A DNA stretch of 28,473 nucleotides from Chara braunii (GCA_003427395.1 BFEA01000306.1:1368447-1396919); one strand, 5' to 3'; counted from the stretch's first letter, positions 7,410 through 16,360 are shown. Translations and numbers: made by a program. The notes: generated by a model not told the origin, from the letters alone.

Positions 7410-8278
7410 CTTCAGCAATCAAACAGCATCATACATACGAGTCCAGATAGTCATGACCTCAAACCAACAACAGAATTGCATGACGAGATTCACCAAATAA
7501 GAACACAACAAGAGTTCATAATTGACAATGCTGAAATAGTCCCATCATCATCATCAACGAAGAACCAGANTTGATATCCTATCTGGCGCTCGGCGCCCGG
7601 ACTACATGTGGCAGATCCTATCTAGCCTTTACTACAATGTCGAAGTTGACGACAACAGCTCTTCCGAAGTACGAGCATACAGCGACCAATGGCACTCGCT
7701 TCCAGCACCAGGTATGTCTCTCGCCTTACTCACAACTTCATTCCCCAACACTCAGATGGCACTTGCACCCAAGGACCACCCTGCGCCACACCCATCTTAC
7801 AGCACCGCAGCTCGGCTATGGCTGCCTGCTCCTTCCCTGATCGCCCGTGAGCGCGTAGGCGCCAGCCAGCAAATAGAGCAGCAGCGCTTGCGCAGCATGC
7901 AGCCAGCACCCGAATGCCGAAGTGGCCTGCCTGCGTCCAGTCCCAGGAAGCTTCCAGTAGGCCCCGGTAGCCTGAGGCCCAGTACGATCGAGAACAGGCC
8001 TGGGGCCTGCGGTAGTTGCATGTGCCCAACTGCCTTTGGCATGTGTGTGGCCCAGTACCCGTATCCAGCCCAGGGCCTGCTTTCCATTCATTCACACAGG
8101 CGGCCCAGGGCCTGGGTTTCCTCAACCAACTGGCACTGCGCAACTGCCTGAATTTTCCTTAGTTGCGCAGAGGCCGAAATAAGGCCCTGAAGGCCTCGTC
8201 GAGCCTGCATTCACTTAGGGCGGCCGACGGGCTGTAAAAAAGGGGCCGAAAGGGGCTCATAGAGGCAGTGGCCTCGCA
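7410..8278 (-). repeat. X1: diverged LTR of the element-C family, interrupted by element A
   Basis: From CTTCAGCAATCAAACAGCAT to GCCTCGCA the sequence follows the two LTRs of element C (18608-19542 and 26532-27440). Shared landmarks are CATCATCATCATCAACGAAG, CGGCGCCC, GGCAGATCCTATCTAGCC and CACCAGGTATGTCTC. It is more diverged than they are from each other. Its first 23 or so bases (TGCAAGGAAG...) are missing, replaced by the end of element A, so element A probably inserted into it and the missing end lies left of the window. No PPT or PBS flanks it on the right, so a solo LTR is likely. One N is at 7570. ORFs inside it are not supported as genes. Confidence 0.8.
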
Positions 8279-8370
8279 AATTGATCAGAACGTCGAAATG
8301 ATGGCACCGTCTTCCACAGACAATACCAAAATGGAAAGAATGGAAATCAACAAAAAGACGATGATGGAAC
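8279..8370. other. 92-bp spacer between X1 and element B
   Basis: An A-rich stretch with no recognised feature. It may be host DNA or the remnant of an older element. It supplies the left flank (GGAAC) of element B. Confidence 0.5.
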
Positions 8371-9746
8371 TGTAATGACCCGCCATAACACAGACTGAGA
8401 ACACTGCTGATTTATGAAGTTCTGCCGATGGAATGGATGCCTTGGCGAGATTCCCGTATTCTGCTGTGTTTTCTAAGTCTGTATGTGTGCGTGCCTGTGG
8501 ACTTGCGTGCCTGTCTGAGTGCTTGTCGGCATGAGTGTGTGTGTGACCCCCAAGGGTACAAGCTTGTTTGGCAGGCCCGTAGGGCCGGTACTTACCTGTG
8601 GCCGTGGCATTGAGGGTTGCAGCAGGGAAAACACTCAAGTAGTGGAGCCAGGGGCCCGCGGTGCTTAGAGCAGTGGAAAAACACTCAAGTAGCAGGTAGG
8701 CCGGTACCGCACCCAGTAGCAGTAGATGTGCCGGGTTCTTGAGGCCGAGCAGAAGAAGACAGAGTTGGCATTTTTAGAGGCCCAGTAGCCGCAGGCTAGG
8801 TCTAGGTCGGTACCAGTCCATTCAGTCCGAGTCTAGAGCCTGTACAGGCAATATCAGAGTCTGCAATGATGTTTCCCTCCAAAAGGGAGGAGGTACCGGT
8901 TGCTTGGGAGGCCGAGCGGCCTGGAAGTCAACACCCAGGAGGCAAGCAAGCCGCTATATCAAGAGGCCGAGGCAAGAGCTCGGCCTCATTCTTCAGTGTG
9001 CAAGTTTGGCAACACACTGCTGGAGCGCTGGCTGCAGTGGCGCTGGGTACTACAACGCTGCTGGGAGGAAGAAGTCGGGAGCTTCCACCTTGGCTATGGT
9101 GGAGCCTTACTGGTAGGAGGAGGAGGGGGAAGGAGACCAAGGAGGAGAGTGGTGGGGTACTTACCTGGCTATGGTAGACACCATCTTCATCACCTTGTTA
9201 GGCGCTGCATATGGAAGGCCCCAGTGGGGGTAGTGCCCCGTCAAGGAAGCTCGGGACAGAGTCGGGCATAGCGGTTGAGTGAGCAGCGGCATAGCTGCAT
9301 GGAGTTTACCTGGGGACAGGAGGGCAGTGACATAGCTGCTTTGGGTTGTCCTTTGGACAGGTGGGAGAGCCCTCAGTTCTCCGCCATAGCCTTGGCGTGT
9401 ATGTAGAGGAAGAGGAAGGGTGGTCATGGCTATGGTGGACCTCATGTCGTGCCTGCAGTAGAAGTGGGACTCGGACATTGATTCTGGTTCAGCCATTCAA
9501 CATTCTTATTGTTATTTCTTGTTTGAATAAGCGGGGAGGAGATAAGGAGGAGGAGATTGGTTGGCGAGGGAGAAGAGCCTTGTCATTGGTCTATGCTGGA
9601 GTACATCATCTTCTTCTTCTTTCTTAATTCTTCTTCTTCTTCTTTCCCTCTCTCTCTCCTCTCAAGTTCATTCATTTCTTTTTGCAATTGGATGGCATTG
9701 TACTTTCTGATGTCTGTATACTTCGAAACTGGCCAGGATCGTAACA
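8371..9746 (+). repeat. Element B 5' LTR
   Basis: 1376 bp, TG...CA, paired with 16741-18097. By eye the copies differ by several percent plus small indels (for example the 5' copy has an extra GACTTGCGTGCCT-like segment near 8500), which implies an insertion that is not recent. TATATCAAGAGG at 8955 is the likely core promoter. A long CTT/TTC-rich pyrimidine tract lies at 9608-9660. The reading frames inside (for example 8866-9177) have no recognisable domain, and their presence in both LTRs follows simply from LTR duplication. Confidence 0.92.
8955..8960 (+). promoter_or_regulatory. TATA-like core promoter in element B 5' LTR
   Basis: CTATATCAAGAGGCC lies about 585 bp into the LTR and is duplicated exactly in the 3' LTR near 17304. 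The downstream CAAGAGGC matches the context of element A's TATA box. Promoter function is inferred. Confidence 0.4.
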
Positions 9747-9747
9747 T

Positions 9748-9759
9748 TGGTATCGGAGT
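9748..9759 (+). promoter_or_regulatory. Element B primer-binding site (initiator Met-tRNA type)
   Basis: TGGTATCGGAGT begins one base after the 5' LTR. It corresponds to the common plant PBS TGGTATCAGAGC with two changes. It would prime minus-strand cDNA synthesis. Confidence 0.8.
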
Positions 9760-9805
9760 GGATTCTACTTGTTGTCGAGAGTTGACTTGGCTGCCATAAC
9801 CCTAA

Positions 9806-10267
9806 CCCTAGTGGTAAGGGCTAACCACTTAGGGTTAGGGCAGAAGCTAGGGTTAAGTGGGGCAGGGTGGTAAAAGGGAAGCTGCCCCCACCTGGCAGGG
9901 CCGTGTAGGGTCGACGCTAGACCCGGCCAGGTTGCTTGAGTGCATGTTTGTGGTGGCGAGACACAAGGTGGGACTTCGTGATGCAACTTGAGAGAGGCGA
10001 CAGTGAAGGGCACCTACAACTTGAGTCTGGACTTCACCCTAGTGGTAAGGGCTAACCACTTAGGGTTAGGGCGGAGGTTAGGGTTAAGTGGGGCAGCGTG
10101 GTAAAAGGCAAGCTGCCCCCACCTGGCAGGGCCGTGTAGGGTCGACACTAGACCCCGCCAGGTTGCTTGAGTGCATGTTTGTGGTGGCGAGACACAAGGT
10201 GGGACTTCGTGATGCAATTTGAGAGAGGCGACAGTGAAGGGCACCTACAACTTGAATCTGGACTTCA
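9806..10267 (+). repeat. 231-bp direct tandem duplication with telomere-like ends in element B leader
   Basis: Copies 9806-10036 and 10037-10267 have exactly equal length and differ at only a small number of bases. Each begins with CCCTAGTGGTAAGGGCTAAC, then CACTTAGGGTTAGGGC and a further TAGGGTTAAG, and ends ACTTGA(G/A)TCTGGACTTCA. The sequence just before copy 1 is CCATAACCCTAACCCTA. The junction is seamless. The telomere-like words make it look like recruited telomeric or subtelomeric DNA. Confidence 0.92.
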
Positions 10268-11436
10268 AAAAAGACGAGGAGTGACTTTAGGGCTCCCCTC
10301 AAGTTAGGCGAGCTTGAGGGTGGCAGCCATATCTGCACCTACGAACTGCAATTTGCTGCTTTGATCTTCAACATCGACGGGGGATCCGGCTTTGTACTTC
10401 GGGGTAGATGTTGACCCTCCTAGATGATAGGACACTAGTGTATAGGATGCTAATTGGGTCAGGAGGACTACGTGGGAAGGGGGTGAGTTCTTTCATCTCA
10501 AGAGCCCGGCCACTCAGGTAAGTGTCGTGCCGCCAGGGTGCCCATGTGTGTGTACATGGAATTGACTGCCTGTTGGGGTTTTCTAGGTTCTTCTTCCAAA
10601 CTCCATAGTCTTGATTGTGTGTGAGGTGTGTGAACTGCTTACTCACCTGACGAGTGAATGAATGGAGTATCTTGCTTGCCATGCTATCTCTCTACAGTAC
10701 TTTGTTTATTTCATTCCGAACGGTTGTAATCTGTAGGTTCTTTCTGGGGCTAAATTTCCTTTTTCAATTCGGTAGGGGCAGAAAGTAGGCCTTTGTGGAA
10801 CTCTTGTTGGTTGGGACTCGGTTCTGACTCCACTGGGACCATTTGGAACTCAGTGGGACCGGGCCCTAACAAGAAGGCCCCCTCGAGCCCAAATCTGTTG
10901 ACGTCAGTTACCTCGCTCTATCTGATTGGGACTCGGAGTTCATGCTTTCGAACCAGGACACTCGCTGCTGAGGGGATCTCAACTGAGACGTTTTATCGGA
11001 CTTTACCGCACGATCCGTCGTTTGACTCGCACCTTGAGCACCACTCAATTCTTTCTTGCATTACGTAGTACACTTTGAATCTGATTTGTTGTGTCTTCAC
11101 GGAGCTGAGTCTGGCTAGGCTTGAGAGGACCTCATACGTAGTCGGTCCAGACGGTGTGGTTGGATCAGATCTCTCTGATCTTTATTTCTTTTGTTGTTTT
11201 GACTGCTCTCCGACTAGGAGTTCTACCTTCTCTTCTGACTGTTTCAAGATGTTTCTTTCATTTGGTTCGATAAATGCCTGCGCCTACACGATCGCAAGCG
11301 AGAGAGAGAGAGAGAAGAGAAGCTTCTGAGTGTTGCTCTTGAGGGAGTAAGGAGAGGGAAGAGGAGTGTTCGTCCCATAAAAGTGAGGAAGTACTGACCT
11401 CTCTTGAGAGACTTATTGATTCCCTCGTCCTCCATC
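10268..11436 (+). other. Element B untranslated leader, possible intron
   Basis: No ORF with recognisable motifs. A perfect donor-like CAG|GTAAGT lies at 10515-10523, and a pyrimidine-rich acceptor-like TATCTCTCTACAG ends at 10697, so an intron of about 180 bp (10518-10697) is possible. A (GA)n run lies at 11300-11316 close to the gag start. Between these I see nothing recognisable. Confidence 0.4.
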
Positions 11437-12345
11437 ATGGCATCTGCAGCAGATTGGAAGCTGCAAATGGACGCTGCCCCTGAGGCAGAAAAAGCGCAGT
11501 ACCTGTTCTTTTATGAAAAAGCATTGAAGAGGGAAGAGGAAGAGAAGGAGAAGGAGAGGGAGGATATGGTAAAGGCTCATGAAGCCGTTTTCTGTACCGT
11601 GCCTGCCCTAACTGATGAGGAGGTGGGAGAGAAAACCGTTCCACTCCTCCGGGCTTTAATAAACGTCCGGGCTGTTGAGGACCATACTGGCCAACTCGCC
11701 AAAGTGTTCGACGAACTCGAGAAGTTGCGTGAGGACATGGCCCTGATGGCGCAACAGTACCGTGACCAGCTGCAACAGTTCGCTAACGTGCAGCCATCCC
11801 AAAGTATCCTTTCGCCTGCTTACCCTGCTTCTAGTGCTGCGTGTCAGTCCGTTCTGGCCCCTCTAACAGTGTCTTCTTTTTCTTCTTCTTCTTCCTTGAG
11901 TGTGGCCAACAGCCTATCCGGATCTGCAGCAGGTCCAGACCCCGCTGCTGCTGCTGCTGCTTTTGCAGCGGCAAGTGGCAGTACAGGGCATTCTGGAACT
12001 GTTGCAGTCCCGAGTTCGGACCCAGCAACTACTGGTCCAAGCTGCAGCTTTGCTTACACAGATAGAAAGGTGGCACAGGTTCCGTCTAAGTATGACGGAA
12101 AGGACGACATCGAATCATGGATCAGCTTTATGCGATCCTACTTTGATGTGCTGGGGACACTCCCAGTTACTCAGTTGTCGGTCCTAGGGACCAATGTGGA
12201 ACCCGCCGTAAGGGGTTTCTTAGAAATCCAAGTTGTGCAAGCAAGCCATAAAAGAATAGACCTGGACAAATGGCTGAAGGCTACGCCTGTAGCCACACTC
12301 GAGGAGCTCTTGATCAAACAGTATGCTGATCCACATGTTGCTTGA
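11437..12345 (+). CDS. gag: Element B Gag, N-terminal and capsid part
   Basis: The ATG at 11437 has a good context (ATC ATG GCA) and opens MASAADWKLQMDAAPEAEKA. A charged helix (EEEEKEKERED), a Ser/Ala-rich low-complexity linker (about residues 130-200, encoded partly by TCT/CTG repeats) and the start of the retrotransposon-Gag capsid domain (KYDGKDDIESWISFMRSYF) follow. The frame is open 11 codons upstream of this ATG without another Met. The ORF ends early at a TGA near 12343 after a one-base shift at about 12335. The rest of the capsid domain is in the next frame. Its general plan resembles element A's Gag, but sequence identity is low, so A and B are different lineages. Confidence 0.82.
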   Translation: MASAADWKLQMDAAPEAEKAQYLFFYEKALKREEEEKEKEREDMVKAHEAVFCTVPALTDEEVGEKTVPLLRALINVRAVEDHTGQLAKVFDELEKLREDMALMAQQYRDQLQQFANVQPSQSILSPAYPASSAACQSVLAPLTVSSFSSSSSLSVANSLSGSAAGPDPAAAAAAFAAASGSTGHSGTVAVPSSDPATTGPSCSFAYTDRKVAQVPSKYDGKDDIESWISFMRSYFDVLGTLPVTQLSVLGTNVEPAVRGFLEIQVVQASHKRIDLDKWLKATPVATLEELLIKQYADPHVA

Positions 12346-12751
12346 TAAGCTCAAGCACAACAAGTGGACCAGCACCATGCATAGCCTGCAGCAGTATGTC
12401 AGTGGAATCTTTGCTACTCCGAATCTAGAGATGACTGCGCAGTCTTGCTTGGATGTGATAAAAGGTACGATCCCCTCTACTATAACGCATCGCCTAGGAC
12501 TCAGACTCATAGCGTACACAAATTGGCTTACCCTCATGCGGGATTTAGTCAAACTGGCGGCACAAGACCTCCCGGGTGGATCGGGTGGCAAAAAGACCAC
12601 CGGCCGCAAACGGTTTCCAGGCAACAACCATTTTGCAGCACACGATCTACTTGAGGTTGACGAGGAGACCCTCGTGGAGGATTCTTCTCTTAATGACGAT
12701 CAAGAGCAAGACTGCGGGGTATCTTGCTCTTCGTCAGCCCATGAGTCTTAG
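12323..12751 (+). CDS. gag: Element B Gag, capsid C-terminal part
   Basis: It continues the capsid domain after the frameshift, with real homologous sequence from about DKLKHNKWTSTMHSLQQYV. An acidic stretch (EVDEETLVEDSSLNDDQEQD) closes it. It stops at TAG 12749-12751, but the same frame reopens immediately into the nucleocapsid segment, so this stop is a nonsense change inside gag. The first eight or so residues are out-of-frame overlap with the preceding ORF, so the start shown is not a real initiation codon. Confidence 0.72.
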   Translation: MLIHMLLDKLKHNKWTSTMHSLQQYVSGIFATPNLEMTAQSCLDVIKGTIPSTITHRLGLRLIAYTNWLTLMRDLVKLAAQDLPGGSGGKKTTGRKRFPGNNHFAAHDLLEVDEETLVEDSSLNDDQEQDCGVSCSSSAHES

Positions 12752-13018
12752 TATGTGAATGACGAAGAATCTATGAATGCCTTTAAAAAGACTGCCTTCA
12801 AAAGTAAGGGACCGAGGACCACGATGAAGAACAATACTAACACTATTCTTCTTCCCAAGGGAGCAAAAATTCCACCCAAACCAGAAGCTCCTGCCACCAA
12901 ACCATGGGCAGATCTCCGGATCAGTGAAAGTGAGTGGAAACACAGGGTGAAGAAAGGGGTTTGCCTGCATTACACCAAACCGGGACACTCCATCCAACAT
13001 CATTTCAGATTGCAGTAG
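12752..13018 (+). pseudogene. gag: Element B Gag nucleocapsid with a degenerate zinc knuckle
   Basis: In frame with the previous segment. A basic region (FKKTAFKSKG...TTMKN) and KPWADLRISESEWKHRVKKG lead to CLHYTKPGHSIQHH (12962-13003). The spacing is exactly that of a CCHC knuckle, but Cys2 is Tyr and Cys4 is His, giving C-Y-H-H. Zinc binding by the classical mode is therefore unlikely. Both changes can arise by single transitions (TGC to TAC for Tyr, TGT to CAT needs two). It ends at a TAG at 13016-13018. Confidence 0.75.
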
Positions 13019-13084
13019 GGAAACCAGCAACGGGGGCAGAGACATCATCAGCACACTCTACAGACGGAGAGGCAGAACATGTAA

Positions 13085-13954
13085 GTGCAGATCCTTCACT
13101 GGATTTTGATCCCACTCATTAAACCTCTCCCGAGACCCCATCTGATGCTGATTCCAAGGCTGAGAAAATACACATCCTATACAAGGAGCCTTGGGTGGAG
13201 TCAGAAGAAATCGACTTTCATGTTTTTTGTCGTGCTGGGCTCACATGAAGCAAGAACGTGTGCAAGGGAAAACGAAGTTGATCTTCTTCAAACTCCGCAG
13301 GGAATGAAGCAAGTGACTTTGCAGAATCCTTGTCGGAACCAAGTGGGCAACCAAGAGGTTGTCACATCTACGCATGCAGTCAAAGGTGTGTGCACTACCT
13401 TTGACGCAGATCGCACAATCACGCATGAGTTGAACTTCTATGTCCTTGACAAGTGCCCCTTCGACGCGGTTATTGGCTTGGGCTGGTTGCAGGCCCAATG
13501 TGAAAGAACCACGTGGAAGGACTCACAGTTCATGGTCAAAGATGCCATGCGAATCAAGCGACCATTCCTCTTGGATGAGCCGCATGAGTCCCAAGTGACT
13601 TTTCTCAATGCAATGCAATTCTGCAAAAAGTGGCGCAGGCGCATAGTTGATGAGCAAATCTATATAGCCTTTGTTAGGCTTGCTCATGTGCCTTCTATTT
13701 TTGTTGTACATAATGATTCTACTTTGCATGTCGTTTCTACCTCTAATGCAACTACTACTTCTACTAAATCTACTTCTAGTTCAAACGACTCTGCTTCAAA
13801 TCCTGTTGTTTTGGCTGCATCGATACAATCCGGGATGCTTGCACCTGAATGTGATGATCCACCTCCGGAGATCCCATCAGAAATTTGCAACCTTCTCAAC
13901 CGATTTCCTGAAGTTTTGGCCGAACCGCATGGAGTTCCCGTGCGTCCGGTCTGA
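13085..13954 (+). pseudogene. pol: Element B Pol: protease region without recognisable active site
   Basis: A 289-codon frame. The segment from GSHEART resembles the strand that precedes the catalytic D-(S/T)-G in related proteases, but no DSG or DTG follows: the residues read CARENEVDLLQTPQGM. The later conserved protease motif is present as CPFDAVIGLGWLQ (about residues 120-132). A Ser/Thr-rich linker and the sequence leading to RT (PPPEIPSEICNLLNRFPEVL) complete it. TGA 13952-13954 lies in frame with the RT ORF, so protease and RT would be one protein without that stop. The GTG at 13085 follows directly on a TAA and is not a natural start. Confidence 0.7.
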
Positions 13955-13966
13955 CACAAGATCGAG

Positions 13967-14458
13967 TTGATAGAAGGTAGCACTCCTCCAAAAGGTTGTG
14001 TCTATCGAATCGGCTCAGGCGAATTGGAAGAGTTGCGAAGACAGATTGATAACATGATTGAGAAAGGATGGATCAAGCCAAGTGAATATGAATTCGGTGC
14101 ACCGGTTTTGTTTGTCCCTAAGAAAGAAGGCCAACTACAGATGTGTATCGATTACCGCGAACTGAATAGAATAACAAGAAAGAATGCATATCCTTTGCCG
14201 CGTATTGATGATCTGCTTGATGCTGCAGGTGGGTGCAAGGTCTTCAGCGAGATCGATCTCAAGTCTGGCTACCACCAAATTGAAGTCGACCCTGCGGACC
14301 AGCGCAAACTGCATTTAAAACTCGCGACGGGTTGTACAAGTTTACCGTCATGCTCTTCGGTCTCACGAATGCACCGGCCACCTTTCAAAATCTCATGGAC
14401 AAGGTGTCCTGCAATCAGATCGATCGATTTGTTGTTGTTTATCTCTATGATATACTAA
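13967..14458 (+). CDS. pol: Element B Pol: reverse transcriptase, N-terminal half
   Basis: Contains [50 protein letters not shown] and [20 protein letters not shown], the fingers and first palm motifs of a Ty3/gypsy RT, including the first catalytic Asp in [10 protein letters not shown] one-base loss near 14311 (in the AAACT run) shifts the frame, and everything after QRK here is out of frame. The frame is the same as that of the protease segment. Confidence 0.85.
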   Translation: MIEGSTPPKGCVYRIGSGELEELRRQIDNMIEKGWIKPSEYEFGAPVLFVPKKEGQLQMCIDYRELNRITRKNAYPLPRIDDLLDAAGGCKVFSEIDLKSGYHQIEVDPADQRKLHLKLATGCTSLPSCSSVSRMHRPPFKISWTRCPAIRSIDLLLFISMIY

Positions 14459-14658
14459 TCTTCAGCAAGTCGATGGAGGAGCACACGAGACACCTTGAGG
14501 AAGTGTTACAGATCCTCAAGGATGCGCAGCTCCATCTCAACTTGGAAAAATCTGAGTTTGGGAGGGACAACGTCATCTACCTTGGACATCGGTTGCGTCA
14601 TACTACCGTAAGTTTGTACCCAAATTCTCTATTATCCACCGTCCAAGTTGACAAGTAA
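14332..14658 (+). pseudogene. pol: Element B Pol: reverse transcriptase, C-terminal half, active site YLYD
   Basis: Continues with YKFTVMLFGLTNAPATFQ and the catalytic box at 14440-14451, which reads YLYD instead of YLDD. The first Asp of the pair, a metal ligand, is replaced by Tyr (GAT to TAT). LEKSEFGRDNVIYLGH follows. At about 14600 the sequence jumps from LGHRL directly to what in another frame reads YYRKFVPKF. Compared with element A, roughly 35-40 codons of the RT connection (the stretch ending in LRSFLGLAN) are deleted. Both changes would inactivate the enzyme. Confidence 0.83.
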
Positions 14659-15010
14659 GAATGTGTCTTACACATGGGATGGGGAATGCACAACAACCTT
14701 TCAAGCGTTGAAGGAGACTTTGGTGAGTCATCCAGTGCTCCGCATTGCAGATCCCAAACTTACATTCGTAGTAACTACGGATGCAAGCTCGTATGGGATT
14801 GGTGCAGTGCTGCAACAAGATGACGGCGATGGCTTACGTCCACTTGAATATTACAGCAAACGCATGCCCAGTCACAAGGTAGCTGCCTCCACTTACATGC
14901 GAGAACTCTACGCCTTGAGAGAGGCGCTAGATCATTGGAAACACTACCTCTTGGGTCGTCATTTCAAAGTGTTCTCAGATCGCAAGACTTTGAAATGGAT
15001 TCAGACATAG
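14648..15010 (+). CDS. pol: Element B Pol: RNase H domain
   Basis: Opens with TSKNVSYTWDGECTTTFQAL and [27 protein letters not shown], the RNase H start with its first Asp. It continues through [40 protein letters not shown] and FKVFSDRKTLKWIQT. The catalytic Asp-Glu-Asp set is visible. A TAG (15008-15010) ends the frame before the last strand and the ADALSR motif, which lie in another frame at 15037. RNase H would remove the RNA strand during cDNA synthesis. Confidence 0.85.
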   Translation: MTSKNVSYTWDGECTTTFQALKETLVSHPVLRIADPKLTFVVTTDASSYGIGAVLQQDDGDGLRPLEYYSKRMPSHKVAASTYMRELYALREALDHWKHYLLGRHFKVFSDRKTLKWIQT

Positions 15011-15036
15011 ATTAATCCATCAACCACATTGACCCA

Positions 15037-15336
15037 TTGCTGCATGAGATTGATGTGTATGATTTAAAACTTAAGCACAAGAAAGGCTGTTACAATCGCG
15101 TTGCGGATGCTTTGTCTCGCCATCCTGAGTACATGACTTGCCTTGTGGGTTCCTATGATCTCCGTAAGAATTTGAAGGAGGAACTCATTGAGCACACTGC
15201 CAAGGACCCGGAACTTAGTCCCATCCTTGAGCAGATTCGGGCTGACCCTAGCAGTCAGCCTGATTTCCATGAACGTAAGGGCTTACTTTTCCGACGTTAC
15301 GGGAAGCACGACCGACTGTGTGTACCCAACCATTAG
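15037..15336 (+). CDS. pol: Element B Pol: RNase H end and integrase leader
   Basis: EIDVYDLKLKHKKGCYNRVADALSRH is the conserved RNase H terminus (ADALSR). The following helical linker (LKEELIEHTAKDPELSPILEQI) and the GLLFRRYGKHDRLCVPN strand precede the integrase zinc finger in Ty3/gypsy Pol. TAG 15334-15336 interrupts it, and the same frame reopens at once into integrase. The start shown is only the first in-frame codon after a frame change near 15010-15037. Confidence 0.8.
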   Translation: MLHEIDVYDLKLKHKKGCYNRVADALSRHPEYMTCLVGSYDLRKNLKEELIEHTAKDPELSPILEQIRADPSSQPDFHERKGLLFRRYGKHDRLCVPNH

Positions 15337-15360
15337 TCGATCCTTACTCACTTCTTAGAC

Positions 15361-15909
15361 TTGGCTCATGGCTGGAGTGGACACTTCGGTTTTGAGAAAA
15401 CATACGGAAGTCTGCTGCAAAAGTTTGTATGGCCTGGAATGAAAGGAATGGCACGGAAGTTTGTAGCTGAGTGTGAAGTATGTCAACACATCAAACCGTC
15501 TCGGCAAAAGCCCTATGGGCTGCTGCATCCTCTTCCTATTTCTGGTGGCCTGGGCGAGTCTCTTTCCATCGACTTCACGGACATGGGGAAGAAGAGCAGG
15601 AATGAATATTCGCAAGTTATGGTGATCGTTGACCGCTTTTCAAAATTTTTGAATCTGATTCCACTACCACCTCACGCCCCAACTGACCTTGTGATCAAAG
15701 AGTTTCATAAGAAGTACATTTTGCAGTGTGGGCCCCTGAAAACTCTCGTGAGTGACCGGGACACTAGGTTCATAAGTGCAGATTGGAAGGACTTCACCTC
15801 CCAAATCTATGACATCAAACTCAAGATGACATCTGGTCGACATCCCGAAGCCAATGGGCTGGCCGAGCAGATCTGTGATCCAACTTCTCCGAGCTCTAAT
15901 TGTGCCTGA
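15361..15909 (+). CDS. pol: Element B Pol: integrase, zinc and catalytic core
   Basis: The frame is open from 15337, just after the TAG. HHCC motif: His in LAHGWSG and GHFGFEK, then Cys-x2-Cys in CEVCQ. The DDE core has Asp in SIDFTDM, Asp in SDRDTRF and Glu in GLAEQ. All three acidic residues are present, with 37 residues from the second Asp to the Glu (one more than usual). After LAEQI the frame is lost through a small deletion (about 15870-15880), and the last ten residues are out of frame. Confidence 0.87.
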   Translation: MAHGWSGHFGFEKTYGSLLQKFVWPGMKGMARKFVAECEVCQHIKPSRQKPYGLLHPLPISGGLGESLSIDFTDMGKKSRNEYSQVMVIVDRFSKFLNLIPLPPHAPTDLVIKEFHKKYILQCGPLKTLVSDRDTRFISADWKDFTSQIYDIKLKMTSGRHPEANGLAEQICDPTSPSSNCA

Positions 15910-16357
15910 TCAGAACTCTGGATGAGGAGTTGCCGATTGTGCAGGGGTTGTACAATAACTACCGGGATGACACCTAACCGGCTGCACCTGGGGTGGAAAA
16001 TTCGCAATCCTCTATCCTATCTGTTTCTTGAACAGCCACCTGGCCTGACACCTGGCCAGCCAGGCTACAACGCTAAGTTTGATCGTTTGCTCTTGTTGTC
16101 ACAACTATGGAAAGGCGACACAGTGCCATGATTAAGCATGCAAACAAAAAGCGCTAGGCTGACCCTTCCACAGTGGGACGTTATGTTGGGTTAAGATGTC
16201 TAAGTTTTCTGAAGAAGAAGGTGTATCACAGAAGCTTCTTCCTCCGTACTACGGTCCATGGAATGTGCTGAACCGAGTAGGAGATGATTCCTTTGGTCCT
16301 TCTTACACGATCGACGTGCCTACTCATATGCGCACGTACCCAGTCTTTCATGCGTAA
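15910..16357 (+). pseudogene. pol: Element B Pol: integrase C-terminal module, broken
   Basis: No single frame is open, but fragments are recognisable in more than one frame: PIVQGLYNNYRDD, SAMIKHANKKR, then GVSQKLLPPYYGPWNVLNRV (GPY-like motif) and PSYTIDVPTHMRTYPVFHA. A TAA at 16355-16357 falls exactly where element A has its TGA, between PVFHA and the chromodomain. The stretch therefore holds the degraded link from integrase core to chromodomain. Confidence 0.7.
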
Positions 16358-16360
16358 AAG

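Noticed and set aside
7606-8151. 181-codon ORF inside the X1 LTR and overlapping antisense ORFs
   Set aside because: The aligned LTRs at 18608 and 26532 do not keep the frame, so it is a chance ORF in GC-rich LTR DNA.
8866-9177. About 100-codon frames in both LTRs of element B (also 17218-17526 and antisense 9161-9496, 17456-17845)
   Set aside because: Presence in both LTRs follows from LTR duplication. Composition is low in complexity and no domain is recognisable.
9790-9860. Interstitial telomere
   Set aside because: Only two to three degenerate CCCTAA/TTAGGG words per copy, embedded in unique sequence, so it is not a telomere array. Recorded instead as a telomere-like motif.
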